Positions 57,715 to 64,000 of a DNA stretch of 64,000 bases are shown piece by piece. The position numbers and the translations under genes were made by a program. The notes under the pieces were generated by a model, which saw nothing but the letters and a program-made list of their open reading frames with translations, was not told where the DNA came from and did no database searches. Numbering within the stretch: the stretch's first letter is position 1; every line of letters starts with the position of its first letter. Origin of the DNA: Pontibacillus yanchengensis (GTDB lineage Bacteria > Bacillota > Bacilli > Bacillales > BH030062); assembly GCF_009856295.1 (NCBI RefSeq), contig NZ_WMEU01000003.1, positions 434,001 to 498,000 on the forward strand, written 5' to 3'.

Positions 57715-57995
57715 AGCTCGGGGCGTCCGGTTAGCGACGTATATGCTGCGGCCCACACGACGTGGGTTGGTTCGATGTTGCTACGTGAGGTGGGCCTATA
57801 GGATGTAGGTCAGTTCGATGTTGCTGCACGATGCAGCGATTTTAATCGAACCTTCTTCAACCAAGAACTTCCCCTTTGATCTTTTTGAGATAAAGGCAAC
57901 ACGAAAACATGCGTGATTCGATGTTAACTTATCGTACGGAGGCGAGGGAAGCATACTAGTCGCTGGGCGCTGAAGCTGGATGTGGCTTCTATACT
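57715..57995 (+). repeat. dispersed structured repeat family R, copy 5 (with internal duplication)
   Basis: It begins immediately after the MaoC stop: AGCTCGGGGCGTCCGGTTAG. It contains two CC(T/C)A(C/T)-N5-GT(A/G)GG hairpins (CCCAC-ACGAC-GTGGG and CCTAT-AGGAT-GTAGG), the nested hairpin GTTCGAT...ATCGAAC enclosing GCTGCA/TGCAGC (57813-57851), GAGATAAAGGCAACACGA, TCGATGTTAACTTATCG and GCTGGGCGCTGAAGCTGG. No gene lies in 57711-58026. Confidence 0.8.
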
Positions 57996-58026
57996 TAGTA
58001 AGTTATTTTTATTGCCCGCTACCTAA

Positions 58027-58058
58027 TAAAAAAGGCGCTCCTATGTGAGGGAGCGCTT
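58027..58058 (-). terminator. terminator of the yczE-like gene
   Basis: On the minus strand AAGCGCTCC pairs with GGAGCGCCTT and is followed by six T. Confidence 0.75.
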
Positions 58059-58677
58059 ATCTAGCTTCAGAAAAATAACGGACAGAGACGGTAGAAAGTC
58101 GGTTATACCAGAATTGGATGCAAGGTCCAAATATAAATATAGTCAGAGCTGTACCGATGCCAACAGGTCCTCCAATGAGATAACTAATGAGGGTTACTGT
58201 TGATGCAATTAAGGATTGTGCTAATCCAATTTTTAATTTGAATCGTTGACTAATGGCTAAGAATAGTTCATCAACAGGAGCGCGGGTGAAGCCTGTTTGG
58301 ATATATAATGCGATTCCAAAGCTTGCACAGATCATACCTGATAGAAAGGCGCTAATTTTTGTAAGCATAAACGCGTCTGTCAGGCTTAGATTTTGAAGAA
58401 CAAATTCGAGCCAGAATGTAAAGAGGACACTCTCAATGATAATCGGAACAATAGCGCTCCATTCAATGGATTGTTTCTTCAAATAGGCATTCACGAGCAC
58501 AATGAGAAACTGGAAAGAGGCGAACCAAAAACCTACTGTTAGTCCAATAAAGTCACTAAGGCCAACGTACAATGCTGACCAGAATCCTGCACCTAGAGCT
58601 GACTTAACAACGAGGGCGGTTCCGAAATAGGTGATGGTAATTCCAGTTAAATAAATCAGCATTTTCTTTAGTAGCAT
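58057..58677 (-). CDS. YczE/YyaS/YitT-family membrane protein
   Basis: A 206-aa integral membrane protein with five predicted helices. Typical family blocks: the N-terminal FGTALVVKSALGAGFWSALY, the central GIALYIQTGFTRAPVDELFL (the GxGxxP-like segment) and the C-terminal GGPVGIGTALTIFIFGP. Function in the family is unclear (YczE is linked to surfactin/lipopeptide synthesis regulation in Bacillus). It diverges from a LysR regulator gene across a perfect palindrome, so it is likely that regulator's target. Confidence 0.85.
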   Translation of the reverse strand: MLLKKMLIYLTGITITYFGTALVVKSALGAGFWSALYVGLSDFIGLTVGFWFASFQFLIVLVNAYLKKQSIEWSAIVPIIIESVLFTFWLEFVLQNLSLTDAFMLTKISAFLSGMICASFGIALYIQTGFTRAPVDELFLAISQRFKLKIGLAQSLIASTVTLISYLIGGPVGIGTALTIFIFGPCIQFWYNRLSTVSVRYFSEAR

Positions 58678-58700
58678 GGTGACACCTCCAGAAGTTGATT

Positions 58701-58725
58701 TTACTATAACCAGTAGTTATAGTAA
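58701..58725. promoter_or_regulatory. LysR-type operator palindrome
   Basis: Perfect inverted repeat TTACTATAAC - N5 - GTTATAGTAA in the 67-bp gap between the divergent yczE-like gene and the LysR gene. The core TAAC-N5-GTTA has the T-N11-A form of LysR-type binding sites. Confidence 0.8.
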
Positions 58726-58744
58726 GGGCGAAGGAGACTCGGAT

Positions 58745-59587
58745 ATGAACTTACATAAACTGAACTATTTTATCGAAATTGCCAAACAGAGAAGTTATAC
58801 GAAAGCATCCAAAAAACTATATGTTTCTCAACCAGCTCTTAGTAAACAAATGAAGTTGTTGGAAGAAGAAATGGGATTTCCTTTGTTTACGCGTTCTGCT
58901 AAAGGCTTGGAGCTAACAGAGAAAGGATTATCCTTGTATCGTGATATTGAGCCCTTGTTGAATCAACTCGACCATGTCGTACATCAATATCAAAACCATG
59001 ATACTATCCGATTTGGATCAACCCCGTTACTTAGCTCCTATTTTTTACATAAGCATTATCATAAACTTGAATACACGAACTTCCAAGTAACAGCCATAGA
59101 GGATGATAGTCAGGATTTAATTCCTCTGTTAAAAGCGAATGAAATCGACGCTGCCATTGTTCAAGATATACCATCTGTAAAAGGATTATCTTCTACGTTA
59201 TTATTTGAAGATGAATTCTTGGCAGCTATACCGTCTAATTCTCCTATTGCTTCGCAGTCTTCTGTCACATTGGAAGAGTGTTTCACACAAAAACAAATCA
59301 TACCGCCGAAAGGGACTTCTCTCCATGAAAAGCTCCAACATATTATGGCTAAGAATCAATTTAAAAGTGACGTTCTAGAAACGCATTATCAGGCAATGGC
59401 TGGTATTGTTTCGCTTGGAACTGGTATAGCATATTTACCAGAAATGATGGCGAAACAAATCGAGTATCGTGGTGTTACGTTTTTACCAATAAAAGGGCGC
59501 CCTCTAAAACGAGACATGTATTTATATGCCATTACTCCTTCTATGCTTGATTTTCTTTTTGATAAGTTATCGAATGAATCCTTCTAG
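58745..59587 (+). CDS. LysR-family regulator
   Basis: A 280-aa LysR-type transcription factor. The HTH (residues about 3-60) reads LHKLNYFIEIAKQRSYTKAS, KKLYVSQPALSKQMKLLEEE; the effector domain (about 85-280) is of the PBP2 type with SLGTGIAYLPEMMAKQI. ATG 58745 follows GAAGGAG; the frame is open upstream to 58676 but that would cover the operator. It likely autoregulates and controls the divergent membrane protein gene. Confidence 0.9.
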   Translation: MNLHKLNYFIEIAKQRSYTKASKKLYVSQPALSKQMKLLEEEMGFPLFTRSAKGLELTEKGLSLYRDIEPLLNQLDHVVHQYQNHDTIRFGSTPLLSSYFLHKHYHKLEYTNFQVTAIEDDSQDLIPLLKANEIDAAIVQDIPSVKGLSSTLLFEDEFLAAIPSNSPIASQSSVTLEECFTQKQIIPPKGTSLHEKLQHIMAKNQFKSDVLETHYQAMAGIVSLGTGIAYLPEMMAKQIEYRGVTFLPIKGRPLKRDMYLYAITPSMLDFLFDKLSNESF

Positions 59588-59640
59588 TACTAGCATAACG
59601 TGGATGTAATGATGTTAGGTAATACTCAAAAGGAATAGTG

Positions 59641-59659
59641 TTATAACCTTAGGTTATAA
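59641..59659. promoter_or_regulatory. 19-bp perfect palindrome upstream of the phosphatase gene
   Basis: TTATAACCT-T-AGGTTATAA, 76 nt before the next gene. It shares the TATAAC/GTTATA core with the LysR palindrome at 58701-58725. A TATATATAG stretch some 18 nt downstream could be part of a promoter. Confidence 0.45.
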
Positions 59660-59734
59660 AAGGTTTTCTGTTTTATATATAGAAGAGGAAAGGTGTAGAT
59701 TTTACACAAATCATGGGGAGAGGGTGTTTGGTAG

Positions 59735-60304
59735 ATGAAGATTGGACTAGTACGCCATGGTAGTACAGCATGGAATCAAGAGGGAAGAGCACAGGGGAGT
59801 TCAGATATTCCATTAGATGAAGAAGGGAAGCTTGGGGCTCGTAAGCTTGCCGATAGACTAGCAGAAGAACGATGGGATTTCATCTATGCTAGCGATCTAG
59901 CAAGAGCTGCTCAAACAGCTGAAATTATTGGAGAAAAAATTGGTGTAGAGGTGAGACAGGACCCTAGACTCCGTGAAGCAATTGGTGGTTTGATTGAAGG
60001 AACGACAGAAGAAGAGCGTATCGAAAAATGGGGACCCAATTGGAGAGAGCTTGATCTTGGAATAGAACGTGCGGATGTGGTTGTTTCTAGAGCACTTTCT
60101 ATTTTTAAACAAATTCACCAACAGCATAAAGACATGCATGTGCTTATCGTTAGTCATGGTGCTCTAATTAAGCATTTGTTGCATGAGTTGCAGCCTGATT
60201 TTCAAATGGTGGAAGCACTTCGAAATAATTCTCTAACCATCTTGCAAGCTACTGAGCAAGGTTGGAAAGGGGACCTATATAACTGTACAAATCATTTACA
60301 GTAA
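59735..60304 (+). CDS. histidine phosphatase (phosphoglycerate-mutase-like) family protein
   Basis: A 189-aa phosphatase: IGLVRHGSTAWNQEGRAQGS carries the phosphorylated His (RHG), SDIPLDEEG follows, SDLARAAQTAEIIG the second Arg, LREAIGGLIEGTTEEE the catalytic acid region and IVSHGALIKHLL the second His. Relatives act on diverse phosphomonoesters (phosphoglycerate mutase-like, PhoE/cobC-like); substrate not readable. RBS GGGGAGAGGG. Confidence 0.9.
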   Translation: MKIGLVRHGSTAWNQEGRAQGSSDIPLDEEGKLGARKLADRLAEERWDFIYASDLARAAQTAEIIGEKIGVEVRQDPRLREAIGGLIEGTTEEERIEKWGPNWRELDLGIERADVVVSRALSIFKQIHQQHKDMHVLIVSHGALIKHLLHELQPDFQMVEALRNNSLTILQATEQGWKGDLYNCTNHLQ

Positions 60305-60416
60305 CGTCATTCACGTTAAAAAGATTACAATTTCATTAACATTTGGGATGTTGTCTAGACAACCATCAAAAACGTGGTAAAATTTAAAGGGAATACATAA
60401 AAGGGAGATTGTTAGT

Positions 60417-61058
60417 ATGAAACTTTGGATGAGAAAAGTCTCCGTCATTCTTATTACAATTGTAACTCTCGGAATGTATAACCCTGTCCATTTATTGGAT
60501 ACAGAAGCGGCCGAGAAACACAAAGTTGACTCCTCAAATGAGGGCGTAAATGAAGGTCGGCTTACAACGAATGAAGAAGACGAGCATGAAGATGATATCG
60601 AAATCACGCTTCATGATGAATCAAGTGATGAATCAAGTGATGAAAATAACGAAAGCGATTACTTTATCAGTGCGATCACTGAACAGGCAAAAGAACAAAC
60701 CGTTACGAAATTAGGGCCGAAAATCTATGATAAAGTAGAAGACGAGTTCACAACTCAAATCCTACCAGGTATTGAGCAAGTGGTGGAAGAATTATTGGTA
60801 GAAGCTAGTAAAGAAGAAGTACCTTACTATGAAATAACAGAACTAGCAAGCCCAGGATATGGGGAGAAAATCTTCAATCTTTATGACCACAAAGCAAAAC
60901 AAGATGTGGCTAAATTCCATGTAAGACGCGATAATCGTCCTGGAGAGGGCCACTGGTTTAATTTTCATTACCATTTAAGCCAAGACAATTTCGAACAACA
61001 TCATCCAATCGGAGAGATTTACTGGGATAAAAATACCCCACCGAAATGGATGGCATAA
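60417..61058 (+). CDS. ypjP: YpjP-family protein
   Basis: A 213-aa protein. MKLWMRKVSVILITIVTLGM is a signal peptide/anchor; a Glu/Asp/Ser-rich linker (about residues 32-80) precedes the conserved domain, with EIYWDKNTPPKWMA at the C-terminus and HVRRDNRPGEGHWFNFHYHL before it, as in B. subtilis YpjP. Function unknown; it is thought to lie outside the membrane. RBS AAAGGGAGA; a promoter TAGACA-16-TAAAAT at 60356-60383 is possible. Confidence 0.85.
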   Translation: MKLWMRKVSVILITIVTLGMYNPVHLLDTEAAEKHKVDSSNEGVNEGRLTTNEEDEHEDDIEITLHDESSDESSDENNESDYFISAITEQAKEQTVTKLGPKIYDKVEDEFTTQILPGIEQVVEELLVEASKEEVPYYEITELASPGYGEKIFNLYDHKAKQDVAKFHVRRDNRPGEGHWFNFHYHLSQDNFEQHHPIGEIYWDKNTPPKWMA

Positions 61059-61174
61059 AAAGAGCTATAAGCACGATTTATCTTTTAAGAGATAAATCGT
61101 GTTTTTTTATGTTTTTGATCATAAATAGTAGCTTCATTATCTTGGAGACTAACTTTACTCACACTGAGATAGGT

Positions 61175-61745
61175 TATGCTCTCTTTGATCCTGCATATGC
61201 GCTCTTCGGAATGGTATATGCTCTCTCCGATCCTGGATATGCGCTCTTCGATATGGTATATGCTCTCATGCATCCCGCATATGCGCTCTTCAGAATGGTA
61301 TATGCTCTCTCCGATCCTGGATATGCGCTCTTCGGAATGGTATATGCTCTCTCCGATCCTGGATATGCGCTCTTCGGAATGGTATATGCTCTCTCCGATC
61401 CTGGATATGCGCTCTTCGGAGTGGTATATGCTCTCTTCGATCCTGCATATGCGCTCTTCAAAATGGTTTACGCTCTCTCCGATCCTGGATATGCGCTCTT
61501 CGGAATGGTATATGCTCTCTCCGATCCTGGATATGCGCTCTTCGGAATGGTATATGCTCTCTCCGATCCTGGATATGCGCTCTTCGGAGTGGTATATGCT
61601 CTCTCCGATCCTGGATATGCGCTCTTCGAAATGGTTTACGCTCTCTTTGATCCTGGATATGCGCTCTTCGATATGGTATATGCTCTCATGCATCCCGCAT
61701 ATGCGCTCTTCGGAATGGTATATGCTCTCTCCGATCCTGGATATG
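61175..61745. repeat. tandem repeat, about 13.6 copies of a 42-bp unit
   Basis: The unit consists of two 21-bp halves of the form TATGCTCTCTCCGATCCTGG(A) and TATGCGCTCTTCGGAATGG(TA). Half-units vary at a few sites (GATATGG, CATCCCG, GAATGGT) and both halves share the TATGC.CTC core, so the array probably grew from a 21-bp element. Because 42 is a multiple of 3 and stops are absent, long frames appear on both strands; none has a ribosome site or a sensible protein. It sits between ypjP and the terminator at 61832. Confidence 0.92.
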
Positions 61746-61831
61746 TTATTTCAAGAGGTGTGAAGTCTACTAGTATTCTACCAATTTCATGAATAAAGAA
61801 AATAGATTGTTGTTCTCTTACATTCAAAAAT

Positions 61832-61868
61832 AATCCCCCAGAGATTCAGCTAATCTCTGGGGGATTTA
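61832..61868. terminator. terminator of the alcohol-dehydrogenase-like gene
   Basis: AATCCCCCAGAGATT pairs perfectly with AATCTCTGGGGGATT around CAGCT. It lies just after the minus-strand gene. Confidence 0.75.
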
Positions 61869-61870
61869 CT

Positions 61871-62899
61871 TTACTCTTCTTGTTCCACAACAAGTTTGCC
61901 AATCATTTTTCCACTTTCTAGCGTTGCATGTGCCTGCCTAAGGTTTCTGGCATTCAACCCAGTTAAGGTTTGAGTCAATGTAGTCTTGATGTCTCCTTCA
62001 TCTATTAGCTTGGCAACATGAGATAGGATGGTATGTTGTTCGATCATATCTTCTGTTTGAAAAAGGGATCTGGTAAACATAAATTCCCAAACGAAGGTGG
62101 CGCTTTTGTGTTGCAAAGCTGAGAGATTTAAATTTTCATCTGTTTCCACAATACTACAAATCTTGCCCTGAGGTTTGATAACATTAACCATCTCGTCCCA
62201 GTGGTGGGCAGTAGAATTTAAGCAGAAAATATAATCCACTTCCTTCATTTCAAGCCCTTCTAGTTGTGGACCAAACGAGTGATGATGATTGATCGTATAA
62301 TCTGCTCCTCGATTTTTTGTCCATGTAATTGTTTCTTCCCTTGAGGCGGTTCCAATGACAGTTAAACCTGCCAAGTGAGCTAGTTGTGTAGCAATGGAAC
62401 CAACACCTCCAGCAGCCCCAATGATGAGTATGGATTTACCTTGGTTAGCTGTTTTGTTAAATGGAATGTTTAAACGTTCGAATAAGGCTTCCCAAGATGT
62501 GAGTGTCGTCAATGGTAAAGCAGCAGCTTCCTGATAAGTCAATGTAGAAGGCTTTTGAGCTACGATTCGTTCATCAACAAGATGACATTCACTATTAGAT
62601 CCAGGTCGCGCAATGGAACCTGCATAATACACTTCATCTCCTACTTGGAATAACGACACATCATCTCCAACTTCTTCCACAATACCCGCTGCATCATAAC
62701 CTAGTATTTTTGGTTCGTCTTCCTCCTCTCCATTGGCACGAACTTTTGTGTCAACAGGATTTACAGAGACGGCTTTTACTCGAACAAGTATGTCATGTCC
62801 CGAAGCCTTAGGTGTAGGTACAGTTACATCAATCAAGCTTTCCTCCTCTGAAATAGGGAGGTGTTTATACAACCCGACCGCTTTCATATCATTACTCAT
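61871..62899 (-). CDS. zinc-type alcohol dehydrogenase-like / quinone oxidoreductase (MDR family)
   Basis: A 342-aa medium-chain dehydrogenase/reductase. A GroES-like N-terminus (VSVNPVDTKVRANG, ILGYDAAGIVEEVGDDV) precedes the Rossmann fold with ILIIGAAGGVGSIATQLAHL (NADPH). The usual zinc-site Cys of true alcohol dehydrogenases is not evident, so it belongs to the quinone-oxidoreductase/ZADH-like branch. ATG 62899 follows AAGGATG; a start at 62923 is less good. Confidence 0.88.
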   Translation of the reverse strand: MSNDMKAVGLYKHLPISEEESLIDVTVPTPKASGHDILVRVKAVSVNPVDTKVRANGEEEDEPKILGYDAAGIVEEVGDDVSLFQVGDEVYYAGSIARPGSNSECHLVDERIVAQKPSTLTYQEAAALPLTTLTSWEALFERLNIPFNKTANQGKSILIIGAAGGVGSIATQLAHLAGLTVIGTASREETITWTKNRGADYTINHHHSFGPQLEGLEMKEVDYIFCLNSTAHHWDEMVNVIKPQGKICSIVETDENLNLSALQHKSATFVWEFMFTRSLFQTEDMIEQHTILSHVAKLIDEGDIKTTLTQTLTGLNARNLRQAHATLESGKMIGKLVVEQEE

Positions 62900-63083
62900 G
62901 TTATCATCCTTTTTTTCATTCAATTATAGTCATGTCCTTTCAAAAATTCCACATCTCGTGGGGGGACAAACATCTCTATGGTTTAACAATAGGGGGGATT
63001 TCCCTCTTAAATAAACGTACTTATCGTCGACCTAAGTATCTCCGAGATGTATAATAAATATAACAGTAGGGAGGGGATGCGAG

Positions 63084-63839
63084 ATGGTTCAACGTAAAAA
63101 GAAGAAATGGGTAAGGCGAGTCGTTATTGGAGTGCTGGCTTTGCTCATTTGTCTTGGGTTTACAGCATATGTATATTTGCAGCCATATGAAGCATCCCAT
63201 CGTGCGATTGAAGCAATGAGTCCTTCTGACGAGCTATCTATTACCTCCCAAGAAGATTGGATTTTATTTCAACCGACTGATTCGGTAGGAACTAGTGTTA
63301 TTTTTTATCCTGGAGGTCTTGTTGAGCCTGAGAGTTATGCCCCTCTAGCACGGGGTATAGCGAAACAAGGATATCCTACGTATATTGTCAAAATGCCACT
63401 CGACCTTGCAGTATTAGGAATTAATAAGGCTGAAAAAGTTATCGAACAACAAAATCATGAATCCTATATTATTGGTGGACACTCGCTTGGTGGTGCAATG
63501 GCAGGTCGATTTGCTTCCAACCATCAAAATGACATTGAGGGCCTATTTTTACTAGCCTCTTATGTGGATGAGGGGGGGAGTCTTGCTTCAACATCTATGC
63601 CTGTCCTATCCATTATAGGGTCAAACGATGGAATCATGAATATAGAAAAACTTGAAGAAGGAAAGCAATACGTTCCGAAAACGGCTACGTATCATGAACT
63701 AAGTGGAGGGAATCATAGTCAATTTGGAAGCTATGGTTTTCAAGAAGGTGATCAAAAAGCTACGATTTCTGAAGGCACTCAGATCAATCAAACCACTTCT
63801 TTTATTACCGATTGGATGACAACAAATCATTTAAAGTAA
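63084..63839 (+). CDS. membrane-anchored alpha/beta hydrolase
   Basis: A 251-aa protein. After a basic N-terminus (MVQRKKKKWVRR) a hydrophobic segment (about residues 13-32) anchors it, with the hydrolase domain outside. GGHSLGGAMAGRFA holds the nucleophile Ser in G-x-S-x-G, with Asp in SIIGSNDGIM and His in ELSGGNHSQFG; FYPGGLVEPESYAPL is near the oxyanion region. This matches the alpha/beta-hydrolase group often annotated as PF12695-like. Substrate unknown. RBS AGGGAGGGG. Confidence 0.85.
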   Translation: MVQRKKKKWVRRVVIGVLALLICLGFTAYVYLQPYEASHRAIEAMSPSDELSITSQEDWILFQPTDSVGTSVIFYPGGLVEPESYAPLARGIAKQGYPTYIVKMPLDLAVLGINKAEKVIEQQNHESYIIGGHSLGGAMAGRFASNHQNDIEGLFLLASYVDEGGSLASTSMPVLSIIGSNDGIMNIEKLEEGKQYVPKTATYHELSGGNHSQFGSYGFQEGDQKATISEGTQINQTTSFITDWMTTNHLK

Positions 63840-63857
63840 CTTTAGTGTTAATCGGGG

Positions 63858-63883
63858 AAAAAACCTCCACTTGGAGGTTTTTT
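63858..63883. terminator. terminator between hydrolase and SDR genes
   Basis: AAAAAACCTCC pairs perfectly with GGAGGTTTTTT around ACTT, giving T-runs on both strands. Confidence 0.9.
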
Positions 63884-63896
63884 CTGTAACAGAGTA

Positions 63897-64000
63897 TTAT
63901 TGAGCAGTGTAGCCACCATCTACTAGCATGTTCGCTCCTACCATGAAGGAAGCATCGTCACTGGCGAGGAAACGAACAGCTTTTGCTATTTCTTCCGGTT
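63897..64000 (-). CDS. short-chain dehydrogenase/reductase, C-terminal fragment
   Basis: Only the last 33 codons are inside the window. On the minus strand they read [20 protein letters not shown] and [13 protein letters not shown], the classical C-terminal strand of SDR enzymes such as 3-oxoacyl-ACP reductase or glucose 1-dehydrogenase. The stop is at 63897-63899. The 5' end lies beyond position 64000, so the active site is not visible. Confidence 0.85.
   Translation of the reverse strand, partial: PEEIAKAVRFLASDDASFMVGANMLVDGGYTAQ

Noticed and set aside
61175..61745. CRISPR array
   Set aside because: The units are adjacent with no unique spacers, and no cas genes are present.
61046..61792. 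Long plus-strand frame of 248 codons through the tandem array (and minus-strand frames of 202 and 95 codons)
   Set aside because: All arise from a stop-free 42-bp unit; the frames are open on both strands, have no ribosome site and translate only to short repeated peptides.

Overview
The window is a chromosomal segment of a low-to-moderate GC Gram-positive bacterium of the family Bacillaceae. Gene content and order follow Bacillus subtilis closely in three blocks: yvoF ... hisZGDBHAFI-yvcD-trxB-yvcI-rapZ-yvcK-whiA-crh; clpP; and sigL-(glutaredoxin)-cggR-gapA-pgk-tpiA-gpmI-eno. Protein sequences look most like those of moderately halophilic genera such as Pontibacillus, Halobacillus or Virgibacillus; that genus-level guess is inference from recall, not from a search.

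Layout. 1-9.3 kb: yvoF, then an accessory block that separates yvoF from hisZ: glpD, a membrane protein of unknown function, a MerR-controlled acyl-CoA synthetase/acyl-CoA dehydrogenase operon, a pair of structured inverted repeats, and a PAS-GGDEF diguanylate cyclase whose leader carries a c-di-GMP-I riboswitch. 9.3-15.8 kb: eight-gene histidine operon (no hisC here). 15.9-22.2 kb: yvcD, trxB, yvcI, rapZ, yvcK, whiA, crh. 22.4-27.4 kb: GNAT, VOC protein, lipid kinase, clpP with a CtsR operator, a small membrane-anchored protein, tRNA-Arg(CCG). 27.6-36.6 kb: sigL with a CcpA site, glutaredoxin-like protein, cggR-gapA-pgk-tpiA-gpmI-eno with a CggR operator. 36.9-41.3 kb: small membrane protein, gene remnant, ferritin, AI-2E family exporter, SMP-30 family hydrolase, nucleotidyltransferase. 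41.6-45.2 kb: MMPL/RND permease split by an in-frame stop, plus a TetR regulator with three 31-bp-spaced operator-like repeats. 45.2-50 kb: AT-rich accessory region of small single genes and decayed genes. 50.2-64 kb: MFS exporter, GNAT, tiny membrane proteins, the manP/manR mannose-type PTS pair, MaoC-like protein, yczE/LysR divergent pair, phosphatase, ypjP, a long 42-bp tandem repeat, an alcohol-dehydrogenase-like protein, an alpha/beta hydrolase and the C-terminus of an SDR.

Regulation visible in the DNA is coherent: catabolite control (candidate cre sites at crh, sigL and manP), glycolytic control (CggR operator), heat-shock control (CtsR at clpP), a MerR promoter with 19-bp spacer, a LysR-type palindrome and a c-di-GMP riboswitch. 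The intergenic regions carry at least three dispersed repeat families. One (five copies) contains hairpins whose stems covary between copies. Another is a degenerate 21-nt-period repeat found just downstream of terminators or gene ends at four loci, and it is expanded to about 13.6 copies of 42 bp near 61.5 kb.
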